From Pyrinomonadaceae bacterium MAG19_C2-C3 (GTDB lineage Bacteria; Acidobacteriota; Blastocatellia; Pyrinomonadales; Pyrinomonadaceae), in NCBI GenBank assembly GCA_024330265.1, contig JANDLT010000038.1, forward strand, positions 1 to 50,912: a stretch of 50,912 bases of DNA, given 5' to 3'. The position numbers and the translations under genes are program-made. Shown here in pieces: positions 1 through 8,750 of the stretch. A model generated the notes under the pieces. That model worked only from the letters and a program-made list of their open reading frames with translations, ran no database searches and was not told the origin of the DNA. The stretch's first letter is position 1. Each line of letters begins with the position of its first letter.

Positions 1-51
1 TGAATCAAGACTATCTACTTAAAGTTCTACAATTTAAGATGCGTTAGCCCT

Positions 52-69
52 GATCCACTATCCACTACT
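52..69. repeat. Short run of GGATAGT-type heptads
   Basis: GATCCACTATCCACTACT contains two and a half copies of the complement of the 7-bp word AGTGGAT. The same word builds the longer inverted heptad repeats at 24662-24747 and 40405-40459. No second arm is visible here. The rest of the first 229 bases shows nothing I can assign. Confidence 0.5.
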
Positions 70-229
70 CGTTGACAGTCACGGGTGACTAGGCTATAAC
101 GGGCGAAAGACTCCCAAGTGCTTTAACAATTTGTTTTCGCTGCTCGCACCCGTCCGTTTTGAGGTCATTGGTTTTACCGATGATGCTTCCGTGAAGCCGG
201 ATGGGGCGGCTAGTAGGTCACGGATTTCT

Positions 230-622
230 ATGGCTGACGCTCGCATTCTTATCGCCGATGATTACGAAGACAACCGCGAGTTATTGCGTTTGATGTTAGA
301 GACTTCGGGCTACAAAATCGAGGAAGCACGCGACGGCGCGGAGTGCGTTCAGATGGCACGCACGCACAAGTATGACCTCGCGTTGATTGACCTTTCGATG
401 CCGATTCTCGATGGTTGGAGCGTGCTTCAGGAAATCAAGTCAAACGATGGGACGTGCGATTTGCCGTGCGTCGCCGTCACCGCGTTTGCCGCCGACGAAG
501 ACCGTCAACGCGCCCTCGCCGCCGGGTTCGATGCTTACTTGACTAAACCTTACCGCTCAAAAGATTTGCTCGACCTCGTGGCTTCATTGCTCACACGCCG
601 CAACGGACAACAAGCTTCCTAA
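230..622 (+). CDS. Single-domain response regulator (CheY-like receiver)
   Basis: A stand-alone receiver domain of 130 residues with no output domain, so it probably acts by protein-protein contact or as a phosphorelay intermediate. Visible signature residues are the acidic pair D10/D11, the phospho-acceptor D54 in ALIDLSMPILDG, T84 in VAVTAF and K106 in LTKPY, all at canonical spacing. A TTG at 131 would add 33 residues that look unlike a receiver domain, so I chose the ATG at 230; no strong Shine-Dalgarno sequence precedes it. No kinase gene is adjacent, so its partner is unknown. A small hypothetical gene follows after 15 bp and may be co-transcribed. Confidence 0.9.
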   Translation: MADARILIADDYEDNRELLRLMLETSGYKIEEARDGAECVQMARTHKYDLALIDLSMPILDGWSVLQEIKSNDGTCDLPCVAVTAFAADEDRQRALAAGFDAYLTKPYRSKDLLDLVASLLTRRNGQQAS

Positions 623-637
623 ACCTTTTTTACTTCG

Positions 638-931
638 ATGACTGAAAATAAGAATGACCCTGACGACACGAACGATGCCGTTTCCGTCGGCGTGATTTCC
701 GTCGCGTGTTCAAAGCTTTTCGGCGGCGGGCGCGGCGTCTCGAAGTTTGCACAATCAGGCTTGCGCTACGTTAAGCTTAACAGGCGCGGCACGCTTCTCA
801 TCGAACAGAATCCGAACAAGAAAAGCGAATGGGCAAAACTCGCCCGCGAAGGCAAGCGCGTCGCATGGGTCATGCGCGACGGCGCGTATCTCGCCCGCGT
901 CGTTGACGGGGAAGTGACGATGCTCGACTGA
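638..931 (+). CDS. Small hypothetical protein
   Basis: A 97-residue soluble protein with no signal peptide or membrane segment. I do not recognise a family. The N-terminus is acidic and disordered-looking (NKNDPDDTND). The rest is basic and could form a small beta-rich fold (RRGTLLIEQNP ... WVMRDGAYLARVVDGEVTMLD). It lies 15 bp after the receiver-domain gene on the same strand, so co-transcription is likely. Codon use resembles its neighbours, and the opposite-strand frame over the same bases lacks any recognisable feature. A partner role for the response regulator is conceivable, but nothing in the sequence shows it. Confidence 0.65.
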   Translation: MTENKNDPDDTNDAVSVGVISVACSKLFGGGRGVSKFAQSGLRYVKLNRRGTLLIEQNPNKKSEWAKLAREGKRVAWVMRDGAYLARVVDGEVTMLD

Positions 932-957
932 AGCGCGCAACGAAAGCGTCCTTGCCG

Positions 958-1773
958 TCAGCCGATTGCCCGAATTGAAAACATCAACGGCAGCACACGC
1001 CCGTCATTCTTCGATTGCCAACGTCCCGTCTCATCCTCTTCCAACTTCAAATGCGGGAAACAGTTGTATGCGCTCCAAGAAAACTCGTGCATCCATTCGA
1101 CTCGCAGTTCCGCCTCGTTGAGAGCGATAAGGTAGTCGCTTAAGGTGTGCGTCCAACTATATTCGATGTGGCGTAGGTTTGCCTCAAGGTCGGCGTAGGA
1201 GCCGGTAATCTCGATTGCCAAAGGTTCTTCGGTGTGAAAGTAGGGATACTTGAGGCGCAAGTTTTCGGTGTTGGCGTCATCGAACATATAGACGAACGGG
1301 TGAAATTCGACGACATAAAACACGCCGCCCCGCCGCAAAAAGCGTCGCACGACTTGCGCCCACCGCCGAAGGTCGGGCAACCACGTCAACACGCCGTAGG
1401 ACGTGAACACGATGTCAAATTGTTCGTCGCGCAAAGCGGGATGCGCGGGAAGGTCGTAGATGTTCGAGTGAATGAATGTCGCCGGTAGATTTAATTCCTG
1501 ACTGAGAGAGCGGGCAAGATTGATTGCCTCATCGGAGAAATCAACGCCCGTGACGTGCGCTCCCATGCGCGCCCATGACAATGTATCCATCCCAAAATGA
1601 CACTGAAGATGCAATAGCCGCTTGCCCGCCACGTCGCCAACTTCGGTTAATTCCGGTTCGCGCAAAGACAACGCCCCGGCTTTGAAACCTGCCACGTCGT
1701 AGAACTCAGAACGTGCGTTGATTTCCGTCAAACGATTCCAAAGCGATTGATTCGATGTGAAGTAATCGGTCAT
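958..1773 (-). CDS. Class I SAM-dependent methyltransferase
   Basis: A 271-residue protein with a Rossmann-type methyltransferase core. Motif I is LHLQCHFGMDTLSWARMG and the acidic post-I residue lies in GVDFSDEAI. A motif resembling the catalytic-loop region follows (FDIVFTSYGVLTWLPD), then RRFLRRGGVFYVVEFHPF, as in many small-molecule methyltransferases. The substrate cannot be told. A TTG start at 1800 would overlap the stop of the upstream glucosidase gene. I prefer the ATG at 1773 because GAGAA lies a suitable distance upstream of it. The gene follows the GH31 gene directly on the minus strand, so the two are probably co-transcribed. Confidence 0.85.
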   Translation of the reverse strand: MTDYFTSNQSLWNRLTEINARSEFYDVAGFKAGALSLREPELTEVGDVAGKRLLHLQCHFGMDTLSWARMGAHVTGVDFSDEAINLARSLSQELNLPATFIHSNIYDLPAHPALRDEQFDIVFTSYGVLTWLPDLRRWAQVVRRFLRRGGVFYVVEFHPFVYMFDDANTENLRLKYPYFHTEEPLAIEITGSYADLEANLRHIEYSWTHTLSDYLIALNEAELRVEWMHEFSWSAYNCFPHLKLEEDETGRWQSKNDGRVLPLMFSIRAIG

Positions 1774-1796
1774 AAAATTTTTCTCATTTTGTTGAG

Positions 1797-4043
1797 TCAA
1801 CGTGTCAATGGAAACACCGCGCGTTCATCAACATTCACGCGCCGCACGTCGGAAGCTTTCATCTCGCCCGTGTGTTGGACGATGGGTTGGATGGGAAGCG
1901 TCGCGCCCGCGCGGGCGAAAAGCGGAAGGCGTGTGAGTGGTGCTTCGACTTCGGCGGTCGTGCCGCCTTCGTAGCGTTTGCCCGTCCACCAGTCGAGCCA
2001 CGCCGTGCCTTTCGGGAAATAGATTGAACGCTTGACTTGATTCGGGCGCACGACGGGAGCGACTAAGATGTCACTGCCGAGAAGATATTGGTCTTCGATT
2101 AAGTATGTGAGCGAATCCTGCGGATACTCGTACCACAGAGGGCGCATCACGGGCGCGCCGGTGCGTGCGTGTTCTTCAAACAGGTTGATGAGAAGCGGTA
2201 AGATTTGATAACGCAGTTCGATTGATTTGCGGTTGATTGAGGTGAACGGTTCGCCGTGTATCCAAGGTTCGCGGTCAAGTTTCGCGCTCTCGACGTGCGA
2301 GCGCATCATCGGTGTTAAGGCGGCGGCTTGCAGCCAGCGCGTGTAGAGTTCCGGCGTGGGTTCACCGGAAAAGCCGCCGATGTCTGCGCCGATAAGCGGG
2401 ACGCCGGAGACGCTTAAATTCGTGAGCATCGGAATCGTCAGGGCGAGATGCTCCCACGATGCGACGTTATCGCCCGTCCACACCGCCGAGTATCTTTGCA
2501 CGCCCGCATAGCCCGCGCGTGTTAAAACGAACGGGCGTTCGTCGGGTCTTAAACGCTTCAAACTCTCGAACGTCGCACGCGCCATCTGCATTCCATAAAC
2601 GTTGTGATAACGCCGGTGTGTGTCGGGTCGCCCGTCGCCCGCGTGCGGTGTGTCGAGAGGAAAAGTTTTGCCGGGATGATGAAAGATACGCGGCTCGTTA
2701 AGTTGGTCGGGCAAGAAGGTCGCGGGTTCGTTCATGTCGTTCCAAAATCCGGCGATGCCTTCGTCCAAGTGCGTTTTGTAGTATGAGCCGAACCACTCGC
2801 GCGCCCGCGCGTCGGTGAAATCGGGAAACGCCGACGCGCCCGCCCACACGTTCATGTTGAGTTCTTTGCCCGTTGCATCTTTGACGAAATGACCCGCCGC
2901 TTTGCCTTCGGTATAAACGGAATAGTTCGGGTCAACCTTGATGCCGGGGTCAATGATGATGACGGTGCGTAAGCCTTGTGCGCGAAGGTCGCTCATCAAG
3001 TTTTTCGGATTCGGGAAGCGCGTTTTGTCCCAAGTGAAAACGCGATAGCCGTCCATGTAATCAATGTCGAGATAGACGACATCGCACGGTATGCGATTGC
3101 GGCGAAGATCGGCGGCTAACTTGCGGACGCGGCTTTCGGGGTAATAACCCCAGCGCGATTGTTGATAACCCAAAGCCCACGCGGGCGGAAGCGGCGCGCG
3201 TCCCGTCAAGTCCGCGTAATCACCGACAATCTTTTTCGGTGAGCGTTCGTTGCCGCCCGTGAAAACGTAGTAGTTGAGTTCGCCGCCCGCCGCGCCGAAC
3301 GATACACGACGCTCATCCGTCTTGCCCGTATCGAAGAACGTGCGAAACGTGTTGTCGAAAAACAAGCCGTAAGCAGTGCCTTTATTGAGGGCGATATAAA
3401 AAGGAATTGTTTGATAAATCGGGTCGAGTCCCGCCGGATAACCGTAAGTGTCTGTGTTCCAATTCACCATGCGTTGACCGTGACGCGAGACGGGCAGAGC
3501 CTTTTCACCGAAGCCGTAATAGGTTTCGGTTTGCGATGTGCGTTTGATGTGAGTTTCAAATTCTCCGCTTTCCGAATCGAACATCGCGGGACGCGCCGCG
3601 TCGCTTTCATAGACGATGCGATTTTCCCTATCAAGAATCGTGATGCGAAACGGCGCGCGATTAACGCGCACGCGCACGCCCGACGAACCGACGAGTTCCG
3701 GCGCGTCTTCGCTTCCGGCAAATTCGGCGACGTTTGCCCGCGCCGCGCCTCTGTCTTCGACGGCGTAGGATGCGTCGGCTTCGAGTGTGCCGCGCGGGTT
3801 GATGCGGACGCGCACGACATCGGGCGTGACGAAGAAGATTTGCCCGCGCCCACCGCCCGCAAAATCGAGTTGGAGAGCGCGTCTGTCGCTGAAGGTAAGA
3901 CGTGTGACGCGGGCTTCGTCGAGCGTGCGCCACGCGGCTTGAACGGTTGAGAGGTTCGCCACGAACATCAAAAAACATGTTCCGAGCGTCAACATCGTCG
4001 TCACCTGCCGTGCGCCGCGCGTGCATCTTGGTTGTTTAATCAT
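1797..4043 (-). CDS. Exported GH31 family alpha-glucosidase
   Basis: A 748-residue glycoside hydrolase of family 31, predicted to hydrolyse alpha-linked glucosides or xylosides with retention. Residues 1-37 form a signal peptide (hydrophobic stretch ending TVQAA), so it acts in the periplasm or outside. An N-terminal beta domain (about 40-280) is followed by the (beta/alpha)8 barrel, starting near PPAWALGYQQSRWGYYPE. The nucleophile is D436 in WNDMNEP and the acid/base is D525 in WTGDNVASW. A C-terminal beta region ends the protein. Length is normal for bacterial GH31. The ATG at 4043 has AAGGA upstream. A methyltransferase gene follows with almost no gap. Exact substrate is undetermined. Confidence 0.95.
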   Translation of the reverse strand: MIKQPRCTRGARQVTTMLTLGTCFLMFVANLSTVQAAWRTLDEARVTRLTFSDRRALQLDFAGGGRGQIFFVTPDVVRVRINPRGTLEADASYAVEDRGAARANVAEFAGSEDAPELVGSSGVRVRVNRAPFRITILDRENRIVYESDAARPAMFDSESGEFETHIKRTSQTETYYGFGEKALPVSRHGQRMVNWNTDTYGYPAGLDPIYQTIPFYIALNKGTAYGLFFDNTFRTFFDTGKTDERRVSFGAAGGELNYYVFTGGNERSPKKIVGDYADLTGRAPLPPAWALGYQQSRWGYYPESRVRKLAADLRRNRIPCDVVYLDIDYMDGYRVFTWDKTRFPNPKNLMSDLRAQGLRTVIIIDPGIKVDPNYSVYTEGKAAGHFVKDATGKELNMNVWAGASAFPDFTDARAREWFGSYYKTHLDEGIAGFWNDMNEPATFLPDQLNEPRIFHHPGKTFPLDTPHAGDGRPDTHRRYHNVYGMQMARATFESLKRLRPDERPFVLTRAGYAGVQRYSAVWTGDNVASWEHLALTIPMLTNLSVSGVPLIGADIGGFSGEPTPELYTRWLQAAALTPMMRSHVESAKLDREPWIHGEPFTSINRKSIELRYQILPLLINLFEEHARTGAPVMRPLWYEYPQDSLTYLIEDQYLLGSDILVAPVVRPNQVKRSIYFPKGTAWLDWWTGKRYEGGTTAEVEAPLTRLPLFARAGATLPIQPIVQHTGEMKASDVRRVNVDERAVFPLTR

Positions 4044-4090
4044 CGCTGTTTCCTTGTGGTTTCGTGCCGGTTATTAAATCAAGTTAAGAA

Positions 4091-4380
4091 CTCACTTCAC
4101 ACGCTTTTGACTTTAGCCGCTTTCAAGCGGCTTTCCGCGCGAGCGGCACTTAGCCACGCGATTTTATCGCGTGGACGAACGGCAAAAGGATTGAAAGGGC
4201 GTTTAAACGTCCTTTTGAAAGTTGGCTTTAGCCGGATGCTAAAGCGGAAGCGGGAAGGACGTTAAAACGCCCTTCAAGTTTCGACTCGTATTCCACCCAG
4301 CCGTCAAACGGCTGGTCTATGCGCCGCTTCGCCGCAAAGCCCAATGAATCGGGCTGACAATCAAAACTGCGTGAGGTGAG
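4091..4380. repeat. Multi-hairpin intergenic island (MITE-like), copy A
   Basis: This non-coding stretch between two minus-strand genes is built almost entirely of perfect or near-perfect hairpins. The clearest are GCCGCTTTCAAGCGGC, CCACGCGATTTTATCGCGTGG-type pairing (4154-4174), AAAGGGCGTTTAAACGTCCTTT-type pairing (4195-4216), 4254-4275 and 4297-4315. The outer ends are imperfect inverted repeats (CTCACTTCAC at 4091 against GTGAGGTGAG at 4371-4380). Bases 4297-4325 recur exactly, inverted, at 46751-46779, and 4254-4274 recur at 46803-46823. No transposase is present. Its role is unknown; it could be a non-autonomous element or an RNA-structured region. I saw no gene elsewhere in 4044-4526. 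Confidence 0.8.
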
Positions 4381-4526
4381 TCAAGAAGATTCGCAATGTA
4401 CTCTTGAGACATCAACTTTACAAGCAAACGCAAAACGGGCGGGCGGTAACGTCGTCATGCGTTACCGCCCGCCCGTGTGCGGAGAAAATTTATGAGTGAT
4501 GCGATGCGGTTCGCCGCGTCGTTACG

Positions 4527-4745
4527 TTAAATGTCTTCCATTTCGCGCCGCCGTTTTTGCCGCCCGCGAAACATCGAGAACACGACTAAAAGCAGCATCG
4601 TTGCGAACAGGGCAATGACGCCGAACTTAATGGCGAAAATCAACGTGCTGATAAGCGCGATGATCTGTTTCATCAGCCCGACGAAAAGCATGATGAGAGC
4701 GATGATTGCGCCGAGTCGTCCCGCAGATTTGAAGAATGTACACAT
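4527..4745 (-). CDS. Small two-helix membrane protein
   Basis: A 72-residue protein with two long hydrophobic helices (about residues 11-42 and 43-60) separated by one lysine, and a basic and acidic C-terminal tail (RGRQKRRREMEDI). It has no recognisable family. GGAAAT lies upstream of the ATG at 4745. It is the last gene on the minus strand after the ECF sigma, anti-sigma and B-box membrane genes. The gap to the preceding gene is 178 bp, so membership of that operon is uncertain. A small envelope-stress target protein would fit the context, but this is inference. Confidence 0.6.
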   Translation of the reverse strand: MCTFFKSAGRLGAIIALIMLFVGLMKQIIALISTLIFAIKFGVIALFATMLLLVVFSMFRGRQKRRREMEDI

Positions 4746-4923
4746 CGAAGTTATTTCCTTTTCGCTAAATGTAATGCTGTGTGATGTTCGGTTTAAAGTC
4801 CTTGTTTTCAGGAAACGGATTCTTTGAAAAGCGACTTGCCGTTTCTTGAAAATTCGTTTCGCGCTGACGCGCCAAAGTTGGCGAAGCCATCATAACAAAC
4901 CGCGTCCGTTCGCGTCACCGTCT

Positions 4924-5673
4924 TTAGCGTTCGCGCCAACTATTTTGCCCGATTGTTGATGATGCGATGTTGCCGCTTGACGGTAAGAGCGCATCGCCCG
5001 CGCGCGTCGCTCCAAAGAGCGGAGCGCGACGACGGCGATTAATTCGGATGTAATCGTAAAGCGTATAGATGCCGAGCGAGATAATCGCGGTGGCGAGTAT
5101 CGGGCGCATCGGGAGTTCATAGCGAAGCACGGTGTGCGAAAAAAAGATTGCGCCGAGCGTGGTTAAAATCAAACTCCACGCGAGCGGGTTTCCGGCGAAG
5201 CGGCGCGCAATCCAATCGAGTTCGGCATCGGGTGAGAAGCCGTCGCGGATAATTTGCGCGGTGCGATATGCGTCAACGGCGGCAAACAAAATCGTGGCGA
5301 AGATGCCGAGTACGAAGAACAGTTCGCCGTTGGTGATGACGGCGATTTGAAAAAAGCTGGCGAAGATGGCGAAGTGAACCAGAGCCTTAGAGGTTTGCCC
5401 GTTGTACGCCGCGCCCAAACCGGGAACGAGAAACGACAACACGAGAGCGATAAGCGGCGACGAACGCCGTTGAAGTGCGGGAACTTTGTTCGCCATCAGG
5501 TGTTGTTGGGCGCGCTGTTTTTTTAGCGATTCGACGCCCGCGACGATGCAATCCTGACACAGAGGAAAACCGCGCACGCGATGGTCACACGCCGGACACA
5601 AGCCGCGCCCGCATGAATCGCAATTTGCGACGGCGCGATTAGATTGGTGAAAAGCACAATTCATCAACTTCAA
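4924..5673 (-). CDS. B-box-type zinc finger membrane protein
   Basis: A 249-residue protein with an N-terminal zinc-binding region. CAFH, CDSCGRGLC, CDHRV and CQDC provide the Cys/His ligands over residues 6-42, in the style of the bacterial B-box zinc finger. A basic linker is followed by four hydrophobic segments (about residues 70-220, for example SPLIALVLSFLVPGLGAAY), which resemble TM2-like small membrane domains. The C-terminus is polar. It starts 33 bp after the anti-sigma gene on the same strand, so it is probably part of the sigma/anti-sigma operon. The role is unknown. Zinc-finger-plus-membrane proteins of this kind often accompany trafficking or stress genes, and no enzymatic residues are visible. 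Confidence 0.75.
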   Translation of the reverse strand: MKLMNCAFHQSNRAVANCDSCGRGLCPACDHRVRGFPLCQDCIVAGVESLKKQRAQQHLMANKVPALQRRSSPLIALVLSFLVPGLGAAYNGQTSKALVHFAIFASFFQIAVITNGELFFVLGIFATILFAAVDAYRTAQIIRDGFSPDAELDWIARRFAGNPLAWSLILTTLGAIFFSHTVLRYELPMRPILATAIISLGIYTLYDYIRINRRRRAPLFGATRAGDALLPSSGNIASSTIGQNSWRER

Positions 5674-5706
5674 ATTTCCTTGTCGTAACCTAAGCCTTGT
5701 TGTTTC

Positions 5707-6489
5707 CTAACGGCGCGGTTTGTCGTCTCCACCGTCGACGCCTTCGACGCTTCGCGCCAGCCTGTCGGCGGCACGGCGCACCTCATCGGGAAGTGATGTG
5801 TTGCGCGCGGCAGACATCGCACCACGCGCCGAAGATTCACGCGCGAGTCGAAAGCCCGTGCGGTACATGCCGAAGATTGAACCATCATCCGACATCGTTG
5901 TCGTACCGACAATCACGGCGACAAGGAACATGGCGACGACGGCGGCGAACTGCGGCGCGAGTGCCGTATCGAACCATGCACGCATGTTTGATGTGACCTG
6001 TGACAACCATGATGCACGAATTTCGCGGGCATCAACCGTGCCGAGCGTGCTTTGCAAAATCGCGTCGTGCAAGTGGGCGGGCATCGGCAGTTCGTCACTC
6101 AATGACGAATAACACGCCCCGATTGAACGCACGACCGTACCGGGAAGTTCCGAGCATCCGGCACACAGCGCGGCGTGGCGTTCCCAACGATGAAAGAGCG
6201 TCGCGGGCAAAAATCCGTCAAGGTAGTCGGTCAGGCGTGCTTCAAATTCATCGCACGTCATCAAAGTTTCCGGTGCGGTGTGAGCAAGCAGACGGGCTTC
6301 GAGCGCGGGCGGCGGATTGACGGGAAGCGGCGCGGTGCGGCAAAGCTCAACCGTGCCGCGCACCTCATTCAACAAATCGTGACACACGGGACAGCGCAGA
6401 ACATGCTCATTGCATTCGACGCGCACACCCGCCGTCAAAACTCCTTCGAGGTAATCCGTCAATCGTTCTTCAAATTGCTCACAGAACAT
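5707..6489 (-). CDS. Anti-sigma factor with two zf-HC2 domains
   Basis: A 260-residue membrane-anchored protein carrying two copies of the zinc-binding anti-sigma (ZAS/zf-HC2) fold. Copy one contains CEQFEERLTDYLEG ... HVLRCPVC. Copy two contains CDEFEARLTDYLDG ... HAALCAGC. The H-x3-C-x2-C signature is intact in both. A single transmembrane helix follows (about residues 175-196, FAAVVAMFLVAVIVG), with a short outer tail. It lies directly downstream of an ECF sigma gene, which strongly suggests it sequesters that sigma factor at the membrane. The tandem zf-HC2 arrangement is less usual than a single one. A heptad inverted repeat fills the gap between the two genes. Confidence 0.9.
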   Translation of the reverse strand: MFCEQFEERLTDYLEGVLTAGVRVECNEHVLRCPVCHDLLNEVRGTVELCRTAPLPVNPPPALEARLLAHTAPETLMTCDEFEARLTDYLDGFLPATLFHRWERHAALCAGCSELPGTVVRSIGACYSSLSDELPMPAHLHDAILQSTLGTVDAREIRASWLSQVTSNMRAWFDTALAPQFAAVVAMFLVAVIVGTTTMSDDGSIFGMYRTGFRLARESSARGAMSAARNTSLPDEVRRAADRLARSVEGVDGGDDKPRR

Positions 6490-6502
6490 TTTTAACTCCA
6501 GT

Positions 6503-6568
6503 GGGGACGGGGACAGGAGACAGGGGTCGGTGATTTTTCTGTCCCCTATCCCCCGATACCCGTCCCCT
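6503..6568. repeat. Inverted heptad repeat in the sigma/anti-sigma gap
   Basis: GGGGACGGGGACAGGAGACA begins an arm of imperfect 7-bp units (6503-6530). Its complement follows at 6540-6568 as CTGTCCCCTATCCCC and related units, giving a long imperfect hairpin. It sits between two co-directional genes of one operon. It could attenuate or stabilise the transcript at the sigma/anti-sigma junction, but that is inference. Confidence 0.75.
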
Positions 6569-6573
6569 GCTTC

Positions 6574-7182
6574 TCATGCCTCACTCAACGCGATGACGCG
6601 CATCCGGCGCAGTTGTTTCGCAAGTTCGATGCGCCCGCGATTGATGCGCGATTTCACCGTACCTTCGGGGATTTGCAAAAGTTCGACGATTTCTTGGTAA
6701 CTTAGTTCTTCGATGTCACGAAGGATGACGCACGTCCTCAAGTCGGGCGGCAATTTGTCTATGCCCGCTTGAACCTGCGCGCCGAGTTCGCGCCGCTCAA
6801 GTGTGCGTTGCGGGGTGTCGGTGTGCGCGCGAAGATGATAGGTGTGATCCGCGAGGTCTTCGGAATGCGAATCTTGCGGGGCGCGTTCGCGGCGACGATA
6901 ATCATCAATGATGAGATTGCGCGCGAGACGCATCAACCAGTTTTGCAAGTTGCCCTGCTTCGGGTCGTACTGGTCGAGCGTGCGATAGATTCGCACGAAG
7001 ACATCTTGCGTCAAATCTTCCGCCGCGTCTGCGCGCGACGTGAAGCGGTACGCGAGATTGAAAATGCGTCGCCCGTATTGCGTGACGATTTCTTCCCACG
7101 CCGCGCCGTCGCCCGTGCGACATCGCCGCACCAATTCTGCGCCTTCTGCTCCGCTGTCCACGACTCTGGTCGCTCCTAGCAC
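6574..7182 (-). CDS. ECF RNA polymerase sigma factor
   Basis: A 202-residue sigma70-family ECF factor. Region 2 spans about residues 22-95, with FNLAYRFTSRADAAEDLTQD and the promoter-opening part QNWLMRLARNLIIDDYRRR. Region 4 spans about 135-190, with LPPDLRTCVILRDIEELSYQ and the helix-turn-helix LLQIPEGTVKSRINRGR. The start is a GTG at 7182. An anti-sigma factor with zf-HC2 domains follows, so its activity is probably released by a membrane signal. No extracytoplasmic-stress target can be named. An autoregulatory promoter is plausible: GGTTGGAA lies upstream and a similar sequence precedes the second anti-sigma gene at 16667. Confidence 0.95.
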   Translation of the reverse strand: MLGATRVVDSGAEGAELVRRCRTGDGAAWEEIVTQYGRRIFNLAYRFTSRADAAEDLTQDVFVRIYRTLDQYDPKQGNLQNWLMRLARNLIIDDYRRRERAPQDSHSEDLADHTYHLRAHTDTPQRTLERRELGAQVQAGIDKLPPDLRTCVILRDIEELSYQEIVELLQIPEGTVKSRINRGRIELAKQLRRMRVIALSEA

Positions 7183-7591
7183 GTTTAACTTAATCGGCTT
7201 CCAACCTGAAGTGAAATGGTACTGCTTTAGACGCTAATTCTGAAAGCCGCCTCCTTCCGCGTTCATCCGTGTACGAGCGCGACATTCTTAAAGTTCCTTA
7301 ACTTTAGGAGTTACGCAGTTGATAAGAGTTAGAACCGTCTGCGTAAATCCTAAAGTAATAAAGTGCCGGCGACATGCTGAAACTCTTAGAGCGGGAAGCG
7401 CGCGGAACGGCTAAATCGGTGATACATCGCGTCTTGGATAGAGTTTGTATGGGGCTTGCACGGGGAAGCGAGTTGTTGTAGCTTTCACTTGCCGCCCAAT
7501 ATATTGTGGTTATCGCGTTTCGGACGGCTGCCCTTCTCACATAACATTTCAACTCGTTTAACTTTAATTCTCTCGCACATTCAAAATAATC
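7183..7591. promoter_or_regulatory. Divergent intergenic region
   Basis: About 410 bases between the divergent sigma factor and membrane-protein genes, so promoters for both should lie here. On the minus strand, GGTTGGAA about 20 bases before the sigma start is a candidate -35-like element. A 7-bp hairpin with a CCTT loop (TAAAGTT at 7289-7295, AACTTTA at 7300-7306) is followed by GGAG. The 10-mer ACTTTAGGAG at 7301-7310 is also present at 8731-8740, where it is the nrdR ribosome-binding site. I find no convincing gene or structured RNA. Confidence 0.4.
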
Positions 7592-8707
7592 TTGCGTTCA
7601 CATCTCAAAACCTTTCTGCTCTTAACCGTCGTCGTGGCGGTTCTTATATGGTTCGGGCGTAAGCTCGATTGGGTACATGTCTGGAGTGCCATCGGGCGCA
7701 CGAACAAGCTTTACCTTGCCCTTGCCATCGGTTGTATTTGCCTGACATACCTCATTCGCGCGTTTCGGTGGCGGGTGTTTCTCGCGCCGTTTACGCGTCC
7801 GAAACTCGGTGAACTGTTCGCCGCGACAACGGTGGGTTTCGGCGCGCTGTTCATCATCGGGCGCGCCGGGGAATTGATGCGTCCGGCGTTTTTGTCATTG
7901 CGTGATAAGAGCGTGCCGCCCGTCGCATCGTTCATCACGATTGCGATTGAACGCATCTTCGACAGCGCGGCGATGATTTTATTGTTCTCCGTCGCGCTGA
8001 TGATGATGCGCGTGCCTCAAGGAAGCGATGCGGCGAACTTCGAGCGGATTCGCGCCGCCGGATTCTTGCTTCTCGGCGCGGCAATCTTCGGGACAATCTG
8101 CTTGTTCATGTTCAGACTTTACGCCGCGCGCATTATCAACTGGTTTGAGGCGCGGACGAATGGCGGACGACAAGAGTCAAACAAACAAAGTTTGATACAA
8201 CGCGGCTTGAAGCTTTTAACAGGCGTCTTGCGTCAACTCGATGCCGCGCTCGGTGTGTTGACGGACAGAGTTGCGCTGGCGAAATCAATCCTGTGGACAG
8301 TTGTGTTATGGGCGGTTATCACGTTCGCCATCTTTCTTACCTTGCGCGCGTTCGCGTTGCCGCTCGGCGTGACGGAAACGATTTTCGTGATGGGATGCAG
8401 CCTCGTCGGGTCTTTAGTTCCGACGCCGGGCGGGGCGGCGGGTGCTTACGAAGCGGCGACGGCGGGCGGTCTGTATTTACTTTTGACCATCAAACCGGAA
8501 GACGCGCTCGCCGTCGCGCTCGTTTTGAAATTCGTGTCGTTCGCTCCGGCGTTGTTCTTCGGGCTTTACTACTTTATGACCGGCGGCGTGCGCCTCAACC
8601 GTTTGCGCGCCGCGACGCACGCCGACGAACCGGACGACGCGGCGCATATCGAAGGCGACACCGTGCAATCGTCGCCGGGTGATAACCGCGTTGCGGCAAG
8701 AATTTGA
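7592..8707 (+). CDS. Lysylphosphatidylglycerol synthase-TM/flippase-like membrane protein
   Basis: A 371-residue polytopic membrane protein with about eight hydrophobic helices and a polar C-terminal tail. It resembles the TM domain family of MprF/AglD (UPF0104) without the catalytic synthetase domain, so it is better regarded as a possible lipid flippase or transporter than an aminoacyl-lipid synthase. Typical family stretches are [33 protein letters not shown] and the glycine-rich [13 protein letters not shown]. The start is TTG at 7592, immediately before [20 protein letters not shown]. nrdR follows 43 bp after the stop. The substrate is unknown. Confidence 0.85.
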   Translation: MRSHLKTFLLLTVVVAVLIWFGRKLDWVHVWSAIGRTNKLYLALAIGCICLTYLIRAFRWRVFLAPFTRPKLGELFAATTVGFGALFIIGRAGELMRPAFLSLRDKSVPPVASFITIAIERIFDSAAMILLFSVALMMMRVPQGSDAANFERIRAAGFLLLGAAIFGTICLFMFRLYAARIINWFEARTNGGRQESNKQSLIQRGLKLLTGVLRQLDAALGVLTDRVALAKSILWTVVLWAVITFAIFLTLRAFALPLGVTETIFVMGCSLVGSLVPTPGGAAGAYEAATAGGLYLLLTIKPEDALAVALVLKFVSFAPALFFGLYYFMTGGVRLNRLRAATHADEPDDAAHIEGDTVQSSPGDNRVAARI

Positions 8708-8710
8708 TAC

Positions 8711-8726
8711 GGCTAAACGGTTAGCC
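8711..8726 (+). other. Small hairpin between the membrane protein gene and nrdR
   Basis: GGCTAAACGGTTAGCC pairs as a 6-bp stem around ACGG directly after the upstream stop codon. No run of T follows, so it is not a standard intrinsic terminator. It could mark an mRNA 3' end or be fortuitous. Confidence 0.4.
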
Positions 8727-8750
8727 TTAAACTTTAGGAGACAGGGTTTT

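Noticed and set aside
2459..3950. Several frames of 60-180 residues opposite the GH31 gene
   Set aside because: They are shadows of a strongly coding GH31 frame with catalytic motifs on the minus strand.
4032..4265. 77-residue plus-strand frame across the hairpin island
   Set aside because: It reads through hairpin repeats; identity with copy B at 46.7 kb is at DNA level and inverted, so protein coding is unlikely.
7304..7552. 82-residue minus-strand frame between the sigma factor and the membrane protein
   Set aside because: Composition looks non-coding and no ribosome-binding site is present; the region must hold divergent promoters.
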